Below, piece by piece: positions 1 to 11,773 of a DNA stretch of 64,000 nucleotides (position 1 is its first letter; the number at the start of each line of letters is the position of its first letter). The translations under genes and the position numbers were made by a program. Source of the stretch: Solicoccozyma terricola (Eukaryota; Basidiomycota; Tremellomycetes; Filobasidiales; Piskurozymaceae); NCBI GenBank assembly GCA_001600875.1, contig BCLD01000001.1, forward strand, positions 81,448 to 145,447, written 5' to 3'. The notes beneath the pieces were generated by a model, which was not told the DNA's origin, searched no databases, and saw only the letters and a list, made by a program, of their open reading frames with translations.

Positions 1-12
1 GGGGGGGGGGGG
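1..12. repeat. Poly-G tract at window edge
   Basis: The window begins inside a run of at least 12 G. The run belongs to a class of long G/C homopolymers that recurs through the window. Its true length is unknown because it is cut by the window edge. Confidence 0.9.
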
Positions 13-281
13 AGATTATTCCAATATCCTGAATTTTCGCATCTAGAAAATTATACTCCATTCCCCGCTTATGCTCCCCCATTAGGGAGAATGTTGAGAT
101 TGCTACTGCCTTCGTTATTAATTGTCGTAGAATGATTCGTTAACGTGTAAGGTACTCTGTGAGCTTGTTGATGCTCGCTGGAAGAATACCGCTGTCGTTT
201 GCCAAAAAAAAAACGATAACAAGAAAACCGCCGTCGTTTGGTTCAAAAACAGATTCCCAAATGTGAATTCCCTTTCATCAC

Positions 282-1921
282 TCACCTCCTAGAATTCATC
301 ACCTCAATCGAATCGCTCATACCCTCGCAGACGAGAGTGCCAGATGGTGGCGCAGGTGGTCCCATGCTTCCAACCTGCAATGCCATCGAAGCAGACGAGG
401 TGGCGAGTTGAAAGACCCTGAAGTGGAGTCGATACCTGAGAGAACGACGAGCGACAGAACAGCTCGTCAGTCGCGAGCCGCTGAGCGACAAGTGCACACG
501 CCGAAATCAACCCACCTTCCTTCGTACTTTATGGACACATCCTGAAAGAATCCCAACCCCCAACCTATTCAACTCCTCACATCATAAAACGAACCTTTTC
601 AATAAAACAAACTCACCGGAAAAACGAACCATATTCGCAATTTCCCATCACCATCTGCCGTCTCTGGCACCGACATCTTCCTACCGTTGACGTGAACTCG
701 ACCATGCAGATTCCGTGTTCGACTGACGACAGGCGGTACCTGTGTATCGATTGACAATGGACCCATCATCTGCTGAGGTGATGGCAATCGAGGAGACGGA
801 GAAAATCGACGCCGTTTCGAAGACCTCATGTCGTCTGCCGTCGTCAGCTCCCTCCTACCCGACATCGACGACAATGGCGATTGTTCAAGTAACGAGTTTG
901 CAGGTGAAAACCCTGCCGTCTGCGCAGGTGACAGCAGAGAACGGGGAGTGGATCCGGGTGTGGATTCTCCAGCTGGAGAGTTTGAAGAAACGTCGGATGG
1001 TGTCGTATTTGAAGATGTTTGAAGAAGGGTGACGGAGCAGATGAATTGGGAAGGATCGATGTCTCTGTGGGGGGTGAGGAGGGGGCGGGGCGGGGAAGAG
1101 ATGACCCGGCATCAGCTGAATGGTGGTAAACCGGCGAAAACGTGACCAAGCAGCCTTCACATACTCTACACCCATTTCCACCTCTTCCCACAGCATGTCG
1201 TCCTCCAGTAGCGACGGCAGCTCGTCTATCATATCATACATCCCTTCCAAACGAGAGAAGCATTGCCAACAACGCATTGCGGCGATGGCGATAGGTTGAA
1301 GTGTTCGACGGTCCCGTAGCTCGTTGAATGCCCGACCGTGTGCGGGGTGCTGGAAGACCTCGAGGGAGAACCTATAGGTCGATAAGATCCCAGAGTCAGT
1401 TGCCGAAGAACGCCAGAGTGCGTGCGGGCATCGACCACTATCTGAACTTGCCTCACGAATTTCCCTGCCAGAGGACCATCCCGAAAGATGATTCTTCTAC
1501 CTTTACTCTCCGACGCTGGCTCCGTTCCTAACCGTGGCGGTGGAAGATCTGGTTGACCAAATGAAAGCTGAAGGGAGTCCGGTTGATACGAGCCGCGCTG
1601 TTGTTGGTAATAATGCGATGGCTGGCCTTCATCGTATCCTGTAGAAGTCTCGTACGCTAGCTGTGCACCAGGAGGATGATCTTGAAATTCCTGTCCAGAG
1701 TAACGACTCCAATCCAGCTGATCATACGACGTCGACGCCGCCGCTTGCGGCGGCTGCTCGTGTGGCGTGTAATACTGCTGGTGGTGTGCGAGGTATGAGG
1801 ATTGATCCTGATCGTCTTGGTACTCAGACTTGACTTCCGTCGACTGAGCTGATGGCTGAGGTGGGTAGAATTCCGGTGGACGTCGACTCGAGCTACCAAA
1901 TGTCTCCTCGGACATTGTCAT
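282..1921 (-). CDS. Velvet-domain transcriptional regulator
   Basis: Velvet factors are fungal DNA-binding regulators of development and secondary metabolism. Frame-consistent exons (minus strand): 1452-1921, 1165-1371, 617-1064, 516-541, 282-435, giving about 434 aa. The first 145 residues are Gln/Ser/Tyr-rich. The velvet fold then reads in pieces: GPLAGKFVRFSLEVFQHP near residue 150, DRRTLQPIAIA, EDIDPSQFICSVTLL near 226, RTRNLHGRVHVNG near 341, LRIWFVFPDVSIKYEGRYRL across exons 3-5, and VCEGMSDSI near the end. A Ser/Pro-rich insert of about 95 residues with a KRRR patch (about residue 309) splits the domain, as in VelB-type proteins. Intron 1372-1451 appears to use a GC donor (AG|GCAAGT), because the usual GT nearby breaks the frame. 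The end is uncertain: a GTGAGT at 285-280 could splice in frame to 69-177, adding about 35 residues. The family is well supported; the subfamily (VosA, VelB or VeA) is not assigned. Confidence 0.82.
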
Positions 1922-2649
1922 CCCCACCGGCCCTTCCGTTGCCGGCCGTCGATGGGTATGTGTTGCTATCCGTCACTTGCTGACAGCTGACCCAAGATCT
2001 GTCTCCTCTGGGAGATCGCAACCCTTACGAGAAGATGCGATGATAGTCAGGGCTTCTCTCCCCTTCTAGCTATTCAATCACCCGCTTCTCAAGCAATTTT
2101 GGTGCTTGGAAACGGAACACCGTCGCTCGTCGGCGTATATTCCCTGGCTGCCCGGATTAGGCAGGGAAAAAAGGTGAAAAGACAAGATGCGGGTCTAGTT
2201 TCGACTTTGGGAGAGATGATCGCTTTGATTCCAGTAGCCCACAGCGGCTGGGGGAAATCCGACTTAAAAAAAAATCCGAGGTTTGCGGTGGCTGGTAGGG
2301 CTGTCAGGGCTGGCAGGACTTATGGATGGATGGGCGAACGGGGCAGCTGGGATTACCTTTTGTGAAAAGACGCAGCACATGGAGCAGAGCAGGATGGGCG
2401 GCGGGACGTGGTACTTGTATGGCATCTGCTAGAGCAACACCGATGACTCCCCCGCCCAGGAGCTGCTATCGGCGGCGAAACCGGCAAGGACACGAACATG
2501 ACGTCGTTGGCCATCTGGAGCAAGGGGGCGACGCGTTTTGGTAGGTAAATAGCCTAGAACGTGAAAGACAAAAAGTGAAAATAATTACAACCCACATACT
2601 GCTCGGATGCGTATCAGCTAATTCCCGCCGGCACGGGGCAGGGCTCCAT
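1922..2649. other. Intergenic, velvet 5' side / ATG4 3' side
   Basis: About 730 bases between the start of the velvet gene and the stop of ATG4, both on the minus strand. It should hold the velvet promoter and the ATG4 3' UTR. No conserved coding segment or RNA gene was seen. Confidence 0.6.
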
Positions 2650-5600
2650 CTATTCGTGCTGTACTTCACGCTCCACAAGCACAAGCTCCGAAGGCGTGCC
2701 CTTGGCATTCTCCACAGGGACCCAAACCGCCTGTTCGTCCGTATCATGCGCAGTCGTCCCTTCGGACGCTGGTCGTGTGATGTCGTGAAAGGACCCACCC
2801 ACGTCAGCAGGCTTCTCGACCGCTTCCATCACACGGTCGACGCCGTCTGCGGTGGATTCATCCTCCAGTCCCCGCACAGTGAGCGCACTGCTGGCAGTTT
2901 GTGACCGATGTGGAACTGGAACACCGCTGAATATCCTCGTAGGCGTCGTCGGAGCGGACGAGTCTCCCAGCGTTGCGAACGAGTCGATCATCGCCGACGA
3001 AGCGATATCTTCTTCAGCATCTATATGATCTCGAGCTGGTGTTTCCCGGCTCAAGCTAGCGACGGCAATAGTCGGCGGGGGTACCACCAAAATTGACTGG
3101 GACAGTGTTTTGATTTCTCCGTAATCTTCGTCGTCCGACTCGAGGTCATCGCGGCCCGCCGTCCCGATGGGATCTTGCGCAGTAGAAGATGGCCTAGACA
3201 CGCTGGTACTCCCCTCCTCAAAATCAAAATCGGCCTCTGAGAGGGATTCCATCCCGACATCTTCGTCATCCATTCCCCACTTGGGAGGCTCGTCTTGAAT
3301 CGAAAAGATCTTGTGAGGGAGCTGTGAGGCGACGATGGTTATCGATCCGGGGGGAATTCAAATCGCGGTAGGATGGCTTGAACTCACCAATTCCACCCGA
3401 TGGACCAAGTCCAGCCAATCCTCCTCATCCTTGCACATAAACCCCAGCAGCATACTCGGATCCATTCCTGATATCTGCATGCGCTTTACCTTTTCACAGT
3501 GGAAAGTTGCTAGCTCCGACGGATCGAAAGCGCCGAGCAAAGCATTCACCTCGCCGCGCAGTGATGACGTTCGTGGCTGTTCCGAGTCTTCACTACCTGC
3601 GTTGGTCGACCGCAGGGGGACGGCAGGACGTGTAAAGTGGGGATCCAAGTAGTAGAGCGAGTTTGCTTGGGTACCGATAAAGTAGTAGGACGAGGATGGT
3701 CGGCCTCCAGCAATACCTACAGATTGTGGGAAAGTAAAGAGGCTCTGTATGGGAGAAAAAATAACATCAGGTTGTCAAGTTGAGTTTGGTCGGCGGGTAG
3801 ACCACGCCACGGCTCACCTTCAAGCTTTCATAATAAATTGGATTAACGCCATCCAGGCCCAATCTGATGCCTGCTAATACCAGCACCGCCTTCTTGCCCC
3901 ACCGACCATGTCGCTGGGATGGCACATGCAAAGGCATCATGCTCGGGATATCTTCCCAGCCCTCGACTGATTGTTGTGATGCATCGTACACCTGGGATTG
4001 AAAGACAATCCCGTCCGAGGCAACGGCGACGGCAAGACCACACGGCGCAAAGTTATTGGTGAGCGATCTGCGAGATGGGCGGCATCAGAATTCAGATGCA
4101 CCTCTGAAACTGTTCGACTCGTACGACCTCACTTGATCGCACCCGCTGCCGTGCTAGGCCCAAACCATTCCCCAATCTCCTTGCCAAGCTGCTTGCCCAC
4201 CAATGCCATGCGATGAACACTGAACGGGCAGGAAGGAGAGGTGTCATCTAAGAACCAGGAGATGAGTTGAACATAGGTGGCGTAGCTGAAAGCAGCTTCT
4301 AAATCTGTTGGCGAGTCTCCCTTGGGAACTGTCTGCGGTCGACGCCAGTCTGAGGGTCGAGCGACGTCAATTGCTTTACCGTCGTGCACATTCCATGAAC
4401 TCTATTACTCACCTCTTCCCAAATGTAAGTGTATCAAAGCATTGATCAACATACTCTGGCCCGTCCGCAACATACATCCCCACCCCGCATCGCTCGTCAA
4501 CCCTTTCTCACTCCCACTCAGGACCCACGCCCAACTCGACTTGTAAGACTGGCCAGCAGCTTCTCTATTCCCAGCCTCGTTCGACGACACCGATGACATT
4601 GCGCTGTCTGAAAGGCCGCCTTGCATTGCTTGTCGGTATTGAGCCGGGGAAACTAGGAGTCGATCAGGTGCCATCGCAGTGATAGGAGCATATTGCGAGC
4701 GATATGTGCACCAGACGATGCTGTGAAAGTCTTCGATGACTGCGGATAGTTTGAACCTGTATCAGGGACAACATTGTTCCTCCGCAATCCGACAGACAGA
4801 CAACTCACATCCATTCGGCCATTTCCGCGCATAGACACTGTCCTTGCCTTTCTCACTTCCCTTGCCTCTCCCCGGCCGACTTGGACTGCCATTGACAGGC
4901 TCCGTCAACCTGTCTCCACCTTTCCGAGGTGAGAAAGTATTCCCGTTCTCACTTCCTGGAGACGACGAGAAAAGCTGGCTGAACCGACCGCCCGATTGTT
5001 GTTGTTGTGCCGATGGTGAAGATGTTGACAGGCGCTTATCGGTATTTGAATTCGGGGACAAGTACCTTTGCAACGTGTTCTCCTCCTCTAATGGCTCTGT
5101 GTACGCATGCGCAACTCCCATCACCCATATTGCATCTTCACATCCATCTGGTTGTGCTTCCGAATCTGTAAGATATCGCATTCCACCCGCAGCCTTCTGC
5201 TTGGCTGCTGCGAGTAAAGAAGTCACTTGAGTTAGTTTGCGACCGGGGGATGCGGTTGGAGTGAATGAGGCGGTGGGTGCGGACGTCGTCCCAGAAGAGG
5301 AGGCGAACGATAAACGAGGAATGTCTCCTCCTGTCCTACCGACATTATTATTACCACCACCACCACCACCACCCGGCGGCGGAGCATTCATAGCGGATTG
5401 TGACCCGTTCGGTAACATGTTGGTGAACCAAGTGGACACACGAGAAGAAAGATTCGGAGCATTTCCACCTTGTTGTTGTACCGAGTGCATTTCCTGATCC
5501 TCTTTCACGGAATGAAGAGCACCACCTTCGTCTGATCTTCGAGAGGATGACGATCGATCCTTGCTATCAGGTTTCGAAGAAGGGATAGAAAGGAACGAGG

Positions 5601-6411
5601 TATCCGAATCTCGAGATGGTCGACGTCGGTGAGTGGCAAGTGGGTGACCGGGTGGTAAAGACGATCGAACGTGAGGTCCGCGTGAACCATCCTCGCCATT
5701 CCGAGGTCCCGATGTGGAAGCCGAATGTGTACGATGAAGCCGTGAGGATGGATCGAGATCAGCATTTGATGGACCACCACGCGGGGCCTCGTCATAAGCT
5801 GATGGAGACAAAGCAGAAGACGAGGATGTCGAAGCTGATGACGCTGATACTTGCCGGTCAATATGACGAGGTTCTTCTCCTTCCGATTTTTTAGAATGTC
5901 CACTGAACAACCTCGATGTCTTTTTGCGTATGCTTCTACTCGATCGAGAGGTTATCGACTCTCTATCTTTATCCTTGCGGGTTTCCTTCTTGCTCTTCTC
6001 CGTCGGATCCGCCACCATGATCTCGACATCTCCTACCAAATCCCCATCCAACCATCCATCGGCTGCAGCGGGTGTGGATACCACGTCGCTCGGTATGATG
6101 TACATCGAGCTTCTATTACTGCTCTGCTGTGATTTTGGCTTCCGTTGAGGGATGAAAGTGGAAAGCCGACCGCCGCCATTCCGTTGGTCGACGTGTGATG
6201 ATGATGAAGAAGAGGCGGCGGCGGGATTAGTGGTAGCGGTGATGGTATTAGGATGATTGTTGTGAGAGTTGGCATGGAAGGCTTCACGCGGTGTTATTTC
6301 CATGAAAGATTCATCGTCGTGAGGAGATTGGACGTCAATATGAGGTGAAGGAACGGGTACAACCAGGTCGTGAAGGTCACGCTGAGCGTGTGATGTTGAT
6401 GAGCTCGTCAT
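2650..6411 (-). CDS. ATG4: Autophagy cysteine protease Atg4
   Basis: Atg4 processes the C terminus of Atg8 and removes its lipid anchor during autophagy. Exons: 4809-6411, 4413-4739, 4133-4349, 3818-4067, 3388-3744, 2650-3321; together 1141 aa in frame. The peptidase C54 core begins near residue 535 with [15 protein letters not shown], then [10 protein letters not shown] with the catalytic Cys near 623, [52 protein letters not shown] and the catalytic Asp/His motif LDPHF near 833. [18 protein letters not shown] in the last exon matches the family C terminus. About 530 residues of low-complexity Ser-rich sequence precede the core; such extensions occur in basidiomycete Atg4. The first in-frame ATG is at 6411. 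A CTGCTCACAG acceptor just upstream suggests a 5' UTR intron. Introns are 63-73 nt. Confidence 0.96.
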
Positions 6412-6945
6412 AACCGTGTCGACGTCTGAGACCTGTGAGCAGGACCACAAGTAGCGTCAGCATCGACACAAGAATAGTCTCTGTCTATCCGGGCCTTTTT
6501 CCGACCCACCTTGCCAGATCCCTTTCAAGGTCGAATCTGGTGGTTCGCTCGCTCATCCGCTTGGTACGTTGTGACGCGGGAAGGGGCGGAGCTTATGAGA
6601 GTGACATGTGCGTGGACGTCGACGGCTGTGATATGGAGGATATGTTGCGCAGGGAGTCTTGCGTGGGTGGGTGGGTGCGTCGTCGATGACCGCCCGCCGC
6701 CTGGTGATGTGTCTGTGGTATTACCACCTGAGACGAGCTTGGTGCCATCAGCGGAGTGCCCGGCGCCATCCCATCCACGGCTTATCGATGCGACAGCACG
6801 TGACCGTCATTCCCAGCCCGACCCAATCCCTTTATTTCATCCAGCAGCAGCCAGACAACCACCACCACCAACCACACCACCATCCCACGAATCACCATCA
6901 ACACCACCACCACCCACACACACCCGCACCACCACCACCACAACC
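6412..6945. other. Divergent promoter region with CCA-rich tract
   Basis: About 530 bases between the ATG4 start (leftward) and the TOM6-like start (rightward), so it should carry both promoters. The last ~100 bases (about 6847-6945) are an almost pure C/A tract of CAC and CCA repeats, probably the 5' UTR of the rightward gene. No specific operator was recognised. Confidence 0.6.
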
Positions 6946-7316
6946 ATGTCATCCCGCGGCGCAGCTCCTCCAACTCAGCCACCACGTTATCTCGGCGTCT
7001 CCGATGGCTCATCGGGATCATCTAACCCGCTCGTCATGTTTTGGAGGGACCAAGTGGTAGCACCGGAGCACAGAGCTGGTAACTTGAAGTGAGTGTACAT
7101 GGGGTATATGTAGCGGGGAGAGAGTGCTGTAAAGTGGCGTGTTCCTCGGAATGTCCTTGGAACCGATGCTGATCATGATATCGCATGGCTTTACCCCCCT
7201 CGTCCCCCTCTCCCTCCGTCTCCCCATCAACCAGCATCCTACTCGGCGTCTCAGTCTTCGCAGCTGGTATTCTCGGCGTGCGGACCTTTGGTGGCATCCT
7301 AGTACCGGCTTTCTAA
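6946..7316 (+). CDS. Small tail-anchored mitochondrial protein, TOM6-like
   Basis: Two exons, 6946-7088 and 7235-7316, encode 74 aa. The N half is Ser/Pro-rich. After NPLVMFWRDQVVAPEHRAGN comes one hydrophobic helix, ILLGVSVFAAGILGVRTFGG, ending ILVPAF. Size, a single C-terminal helix and an R-T-x-G-x-x-L-V-P-type end fit fungal Tom6, which stabilises the TOM import complex of the mitochondrial outer membrane. The match is from memory of family shape, not an alignment, so Tom6 is likely rather than certain; another small tail-anchored protein is possible. The gene is divergent from ATG4. Confidence 0.6.
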
Positions 7317-8283
7317 AGAATCCATCAGAGGGGCCCAAAACACAACACTCGACGAGAATTGATCGGCGGCATGGATGAAGTTGGCCGGGGGTTTTTTTTT
7401 TCCTTTTCTTTGGAAATAGCAGGATGGAAAGACTGGAAGCTATCAAGGCATAGCTCGTTATATCTGTAACAATTTACGCACTCTCACCACATAAACCAGG
7501 GTGACATGACATCTCACATCTACCCAGAAGACAAGGTAAAAAAACAAGTTTTAGCAGAACCGAACATAGCTTGCGGTGGTGGTGGGAATGTTTTACGGTT
7601 CAGTCCACATTCCACTGGCAAGCTTGGCTCGAACCCCGCTTTTCGGCTGGGATGCACTGCGAAAGAATACCGATCCGATCATCCTTGATCCCCACCATCC
7701 GTTCAGTTGGATCCCAGATGATCTGCATCGGAATATCAAGCTGTGACCGCCCACCTACCCGAGACGTTCCTGGTACGCCTGCTCCCCGTCCTTAGACCTG
7801 CATGTTTCGGTGTATTCGCTGTATCAGCCAGGCCTTCACCAGGCAGGTCAGATCGGATCTGCCTCTGAAGGCAGACCTACTATCGACAGTTACTCCTGAT
7901 GATCACTATCCACCCGAATAAAAAAAAAGTCATCTCCGACCTACCACGCAGCCGTTCATATACAACCAGTTATTAAATCAATCCTCGAAGGGCTTCTTCT
8001 GTCGATATTTATTTGTTCTTCCCTACCTAGACTCCACCGTGTCTGTTATATATTCCCCATCAAAGGTAAGACGCCTCAAGGATGTGATGTTAGCTTGAAC
8101 CCAGTGGTGCAAACTGCATTGATCAGACATCGTCTCATAGTGCTGGCTGGTCCTCACGACTTACATCTCATTCCTTCATCACTTCATTTATACTGTGAGT
8201 ACTCTGGTATCGACATACGATTTCAGCCCGAATTGACTTCCAATAGATACACATCCTCCCTCCCCTTTGCGACCTTGCGTTTC
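7317..8283. other. Intergenic / 5' leader region
   Basis: Nearly 1 kb between the TOM6-like gene and the next candidate start. A good acceptor (TTCCAATAG at about 8240-8248) suggests the next gene has an upstream non-coding or short coding exon here. No RNA gene or recognisable coding exon was found. Confidence 0.5.
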
Positions 8284-9648
8284 ATGATGGGTGGTGTATC
8301 ATGGGACAAATTCGCATGTGCAGCTGGGCCAAGCATCAACGAAGATTCCACTGCCTTGTACCAATATACAAGTCAACTACACACTCTCCACGATTCAAGG
8401 TCCCTCCTTTGGGCGACCAAGCAGAAAGGCAGGCTTCGACGATTCCTCATTGTGGATCAAGTCACGGCAAATATTCCTAATGATCTCCATCACCTCCCCC
8501 CATCAAACACGTCGTTTGTCTACTTTCCTCACCTGAAGCGGGATAGGGACAGTGTAGACTCGTTGACCTTCCGGCAGGAGGCAATGGATGGTTCTTCACA
8601 GTCGGCCAACCTGTGGCCTCTGCAGCAGCCCACCTTGGAAGCGGTCCGACCGAGGACATACACTTTCGGTTCACTTTCAGGAGAGGCGAATATCATACCT
8701 CGTGGAAACGTTGGCGATATCCTTCATTCACCGAGTGTCAGGAGTCCCACTCCAGGACTACGGTGCTTTAACCTCCATCCACCTAAGCTGAGACCGATCT
8801 CGATAGTATCCAAGTTTGATATCGATTTGACATCCACATTCGAGGGCGTGTTTCAAGAGACCGACGGTTCGACAACTCCTCGTGTGACTCCGTCGTCGTC
8901 GTCCATAAGCCACGCAGCCCATTCGCCATCCAAAAGGACCTCCAGACTCTCCGAAACTAAAGTCGAGCCAACGGTCGACGAGGAATCCCCTCAATCGACA
9001 CCGACCAAGACTTTCAGATCGAGCAGTCACACCACTTCTCCGCCACTCACACCGATCTCATCGATGATCTGTTCGTCGTCCTCCATGGACCGACTGGTAC
9101 GCGGCGCTTTCCCTTTGATGGACTATGGGGATGATTTCGAGCTGAAGCAAGGAGAAGCAGGTCAATTCGAACCTATGCATGAGCAGGATACGATACATTA
9201 CCACCTTCACCCGTTCGCTCGTTGCCGCCAAGAACCGGTGGCGAAACCTAACACAACGCTGGTAGGACCATCATCTCATCGAGATTCCATGACAGCCGCT
9301 CGGTCGACGCCCGCCGATGAGACGCAACCCACATCAGCGACCCGAATCCTACACTCTCCTGTCCCATCGTCCTGCGGTCACTCTTCCTACGAAGGAACGT
9401 TTCAAGGAACGGAAGTCCACATGGCGGGGCTGCAGTTGACGATCGTACCCGCACCGACTGCGTCGCAGTCAGACCTACGCAAAAGTCTCGAATCGAACCA
9501 GGATGTGGGGCTGGGGGAAGATGACTGGGACCCGAGGGTTGGATTGTCTGTGGAGGTGAGTGCGGGGATATCACGGCGGGACTCCTACGGACCCTTTGCT
9601 GAGCAGTCGGTTCCCCCGTCACCAGGATGTACTTTATTGGCTTCGTAG
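8284..9648 (+). CDS. Hypothetical Ser/Thr/Pro-rich protein
   Basis: I do not recognise this gene. An uninterrupted frame runs to 9648. The first ATG is at 8284 (454 aa); an ATG in better context (GGAGGCAATGG) is at 8584 (354 aa). The frame stays open upstream to 8095 without an ATG, so an upstream exon is possible. The protein is low in predicted structure: Ser/Thr/Pro-rich patches, no clear transmembrane helix, and no catalytic motif I can name. A short run, LRPISIVSKFDIDLTSTF (about 8790-8840), looks more ordered. It ends close to the convergent F-box-like gene. Fungal regulators of this composition are common, but no function is assigned. Confidence 0.5.
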   Translation: MMGGVSWDKFACAAGPSINEDSTALYQYTSQLHTLHDSRSLLWATKQKGRLRRFLIVDQVTANIPNDLHHLPPSNTSFVYFPHLKRDRDSVDSLTFRQEAMDGSSQSANLWPLQQPTLEAVRPRTYTFGSLSGEANIIPRGNVGDILHSPSVRSPTPGLRCFNLHPPKLRPISIVSKFDIDLTSTFEGVFQETDGSTTPRVTPSSSSISHAAHSPSKRTSRLSETKVEPTVDEESPQSTPTKTFRSSSHTTSPPLTPISSMICSSSSMDRLVRGAFPLMDYGDDFELKQGEAGQFEPMHEQDTIHYHLHPFARCRQEPVAKPNTTLVGPSSHRDSMTAARSTPADETQPTSATRILHSPVPSSCGHSSYEGTFQGTEVHMAGLQLTIVPAPTASQSDLRKSLESNQDVGLGEDDWDPRVGLSVEVSAGISRRDSYGPFAEQSVPPSPGCTLLAS

Positions 9649-9817
9649 TACTTGAGGTAGCACTGGTGCCCTCAATCGCCCGCGAGCTGATTCGACGTCG
9701 TCATTAGAGTAGGTGTCATGCGATACAACGAGCTAGGAGATATAAAAATTTACAACCGATTACCAACCTATTGTACCCCAATACAAACCCCTTTTTTAAT
9801 ACAACCCTCATCCACCC

Positions 9818-11773
9818 TCATCCACCCTCTTCATCCTCATCATCCATACTCTGACGCCTACGTTGCCCAACGCCCGGCATGCCCAACCTTGATTTCCCCA
9901 TCATTCCAAAGCTCGTCCTCCTATTCCCAATGCCCATCGGACTCATTGGCGGACACGTCGTACCGTCTTTATCCACCACTTGCACTCCTCTCGAAGCAAA
10001 CGTAGCTGACCATCTTCTCAGAGACCCGTTGACACCGGTCTCCATCGCTGCTTTACCTAGATCCCTACGCAGCCACGCGAAATTCTCTACCTTGATGACC
10101 TTGAGTGAGGGTACGACGTCGGACATGTTTGCGAAAAGAACGGCAAGTACTTTATCCGGTCGATGTGAAGGATTCGCTTGAGATGTTGAATTTGACCATC
10201 TACAAATCGACAACTTGCGAAGTGGATGAGGTGATTGTACTGCATTTTTCGCGAATGTTTCTGGTACAGGAACACATGCGGATGTAAGGTTTGCTAGATG
10301 GATTAGGTTCGGACAGTCTGAGAGGACGGTTGATGGTGGATTGACCTGCACGGCTGGCCATTCGCTCGTTGGGAGGAATGTGAGAGCGAGCAACTTTTCT
10401 CCGTGGGCTTCGATGAGTGGCTGGGTCTCATCGTTTGGTAGTGATGCGTACGACGATATGGAAATATCTCGTAGCGCTGGTAATTCCGATCGAACGAGAT
10501 TGGATATGAACAAGCCATGTTTGACTCCCTTCAAGATGAGGGTATGAAGACGTGGTAGATCGAGGGGTTCTTGGGCGGATGGGAATGAATACCAATCGAA
10601 TCCTTCATCGGTAGATCCGAGACCACATACGCCAAGGACCTCTATTCGTGGCATTGCTCGAAGGAGCGAAACTATTGGATCCTCTCCATCTCCGTTCAAG
10701 ACCTGTTGAAGACGTAAACCTTCGAGTGTACGAAGTTGTGGTGCGATGGAACTTGATTGAAGTGCTCGAAGAGTGGACCAACCCATGCCGATATCGTTCG
10801 GTAGCTTGAGGGATGTGAGGTTCGGTACGAGGGGAAGGATGCTAGTGAGGCAGTTATTGACGAGTAGATAGTCTGATGGTCCTGTGGGATCTCGATTCGG
10901 AGCGAGCTTGGATAGATCCAACGAAGTGATGTACCTCCCAGGAATTGACTGTGGAATCCTTTTCAACGAATCCCAACGTCGTTCGCCGAGCAGAATGGAT
11001 TCGCATAGTTGTCGAAAGGAAGTCGTGGTGGTGAGTACCGGTGCGTAGTAGAGGCATTTGAGGATGAGAGGCTGGAAAAGGGGGGGGGGGGGGGGGATGC
11101 GCGAGGAGTCAGAGTCGGAATAATCGATGGAGCCCGACGCCACAGAGACAGAGGAGTGACAGAGAGGGATGATCGCTGCACTCGTAGGGGATGATCGCTA
11201 CACTCGTAGAGGAATGCTCGCTGCACTCGTAGAGTGTTGTTCGCTACACTCGTAGGTGTAATCCTCGCTTCGCTCGTAGAGTTATGCTCGCTTCGCTCGC
11301 GAAGAGATGAATGCTCACTACGTTCGCAAGACGATAGTCTTCGCTCCGCGAAGAAATGAGTGCTCGCTTCGCTCGCGAAGAAATAAATGCTCACTACGTT
11401 CGCAAGACGATAGTCTTCACTCCGCGAAGAAATGAGTGCTCGCTTCGCTCGCGAAGAGAAGAATGCTCGCTCCGCTCGCTCGCCCGCCCGCCCGCTCACT
11501 CACCTTCAACGTCCTACTCAACGTCAAAGCCCCAAAAGCCACCCTCTGAACCTTTTCTCTATCCCACATCTCCTCCTCCTCCCCCTCCCCATCCCCCTCC
11601 CCATCCCCATACCCATCCCCATCCCCTCCCAACCCCCTCGCCATCTCCGCCATCGGCCACGCCGTCATTGCATATCTCAAAATACGTTCAACGACATGGT
11701 ACGGAAGCAGTAACTCGTCTTCATCCTCGGGACGTGGTGAGAGTGTAGGTTCAACTGAGAGTCGACGTGGCAT
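9818..11773 (-). CDS. F-box/LRR-like protein
   Basis: Two exons, 11504-11773 and 9818-11071, encode 507 aa in frame. The N-terminal exon holds LPYHVVERILRYAM, typical of a short F-box helix, then an acidic Gly/Asp/Glu stretch and VQRVAFGALTLSRTLK. The rest has LRR-like spacing (LTSLKLPNDIGMG, LRTLEGLRLQQVL, LHTLILKGVKHG, LPALRDISISSYA), as in fungal F-box proteins that recruit substrates to SCF ubiquitin ligases. The F-box is weak and should be checked with a profile. The tail is basic then acidic (DDEDEEGG). The intron, 11072-11503, is 432 nt against a typical 60-116 in this window and is filled with palindromic repeats plus a C tract against the acceptor. Confidence 0.65.
11072..11503 (-). 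repeat. Intron packed with GCTCGCTTCGCTCGC-type palindromic repeats
   Basis: The whole interval is one intron of the F-box-like gene. From about 11163 to 11480 it is a tandem array of degenerate 23-27 nt units built on GCTCGCTTCGCTCGCGAAGA and on CTACACTCGTAGAG variants. Two longer units of about 77 nt (about 11310-11386 and 11387-11463) are nearly identical. Many units contain short perfect inverted repeats, such as CTTCGC-TC-GCGAAG and TCTTCGC-TCC-GCGAAGA, so RNA or DNA hairpins are expected. Next to the acceptor is a 17-nt tract at 11080-11096 (G on +, C in the transcript). Units toward 11163 are more degenerate than those near 11450. Confidence 0.85.

Noticed and set aside
6782..7060. His/Thr/Pro-rich and Trp/Val-rich frames around 6.9 kb
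   Set aside because: They are readings of the CCA-rich leader of the TOM6-like gene in other frames.
8095..8283. Extension of the hypothetical protein to 8095
   Set aside because: The codon there is TTG, not ATG; a fungal nuclear gene would need an upstream exon, which I could not identify.
11163..11480. Possible CRISPR array in the repeat-filled intron
   Set aside because: Units are degenerate and contiguous with no unique spacers, and the organism is a eukaryote with the array inside an intron.
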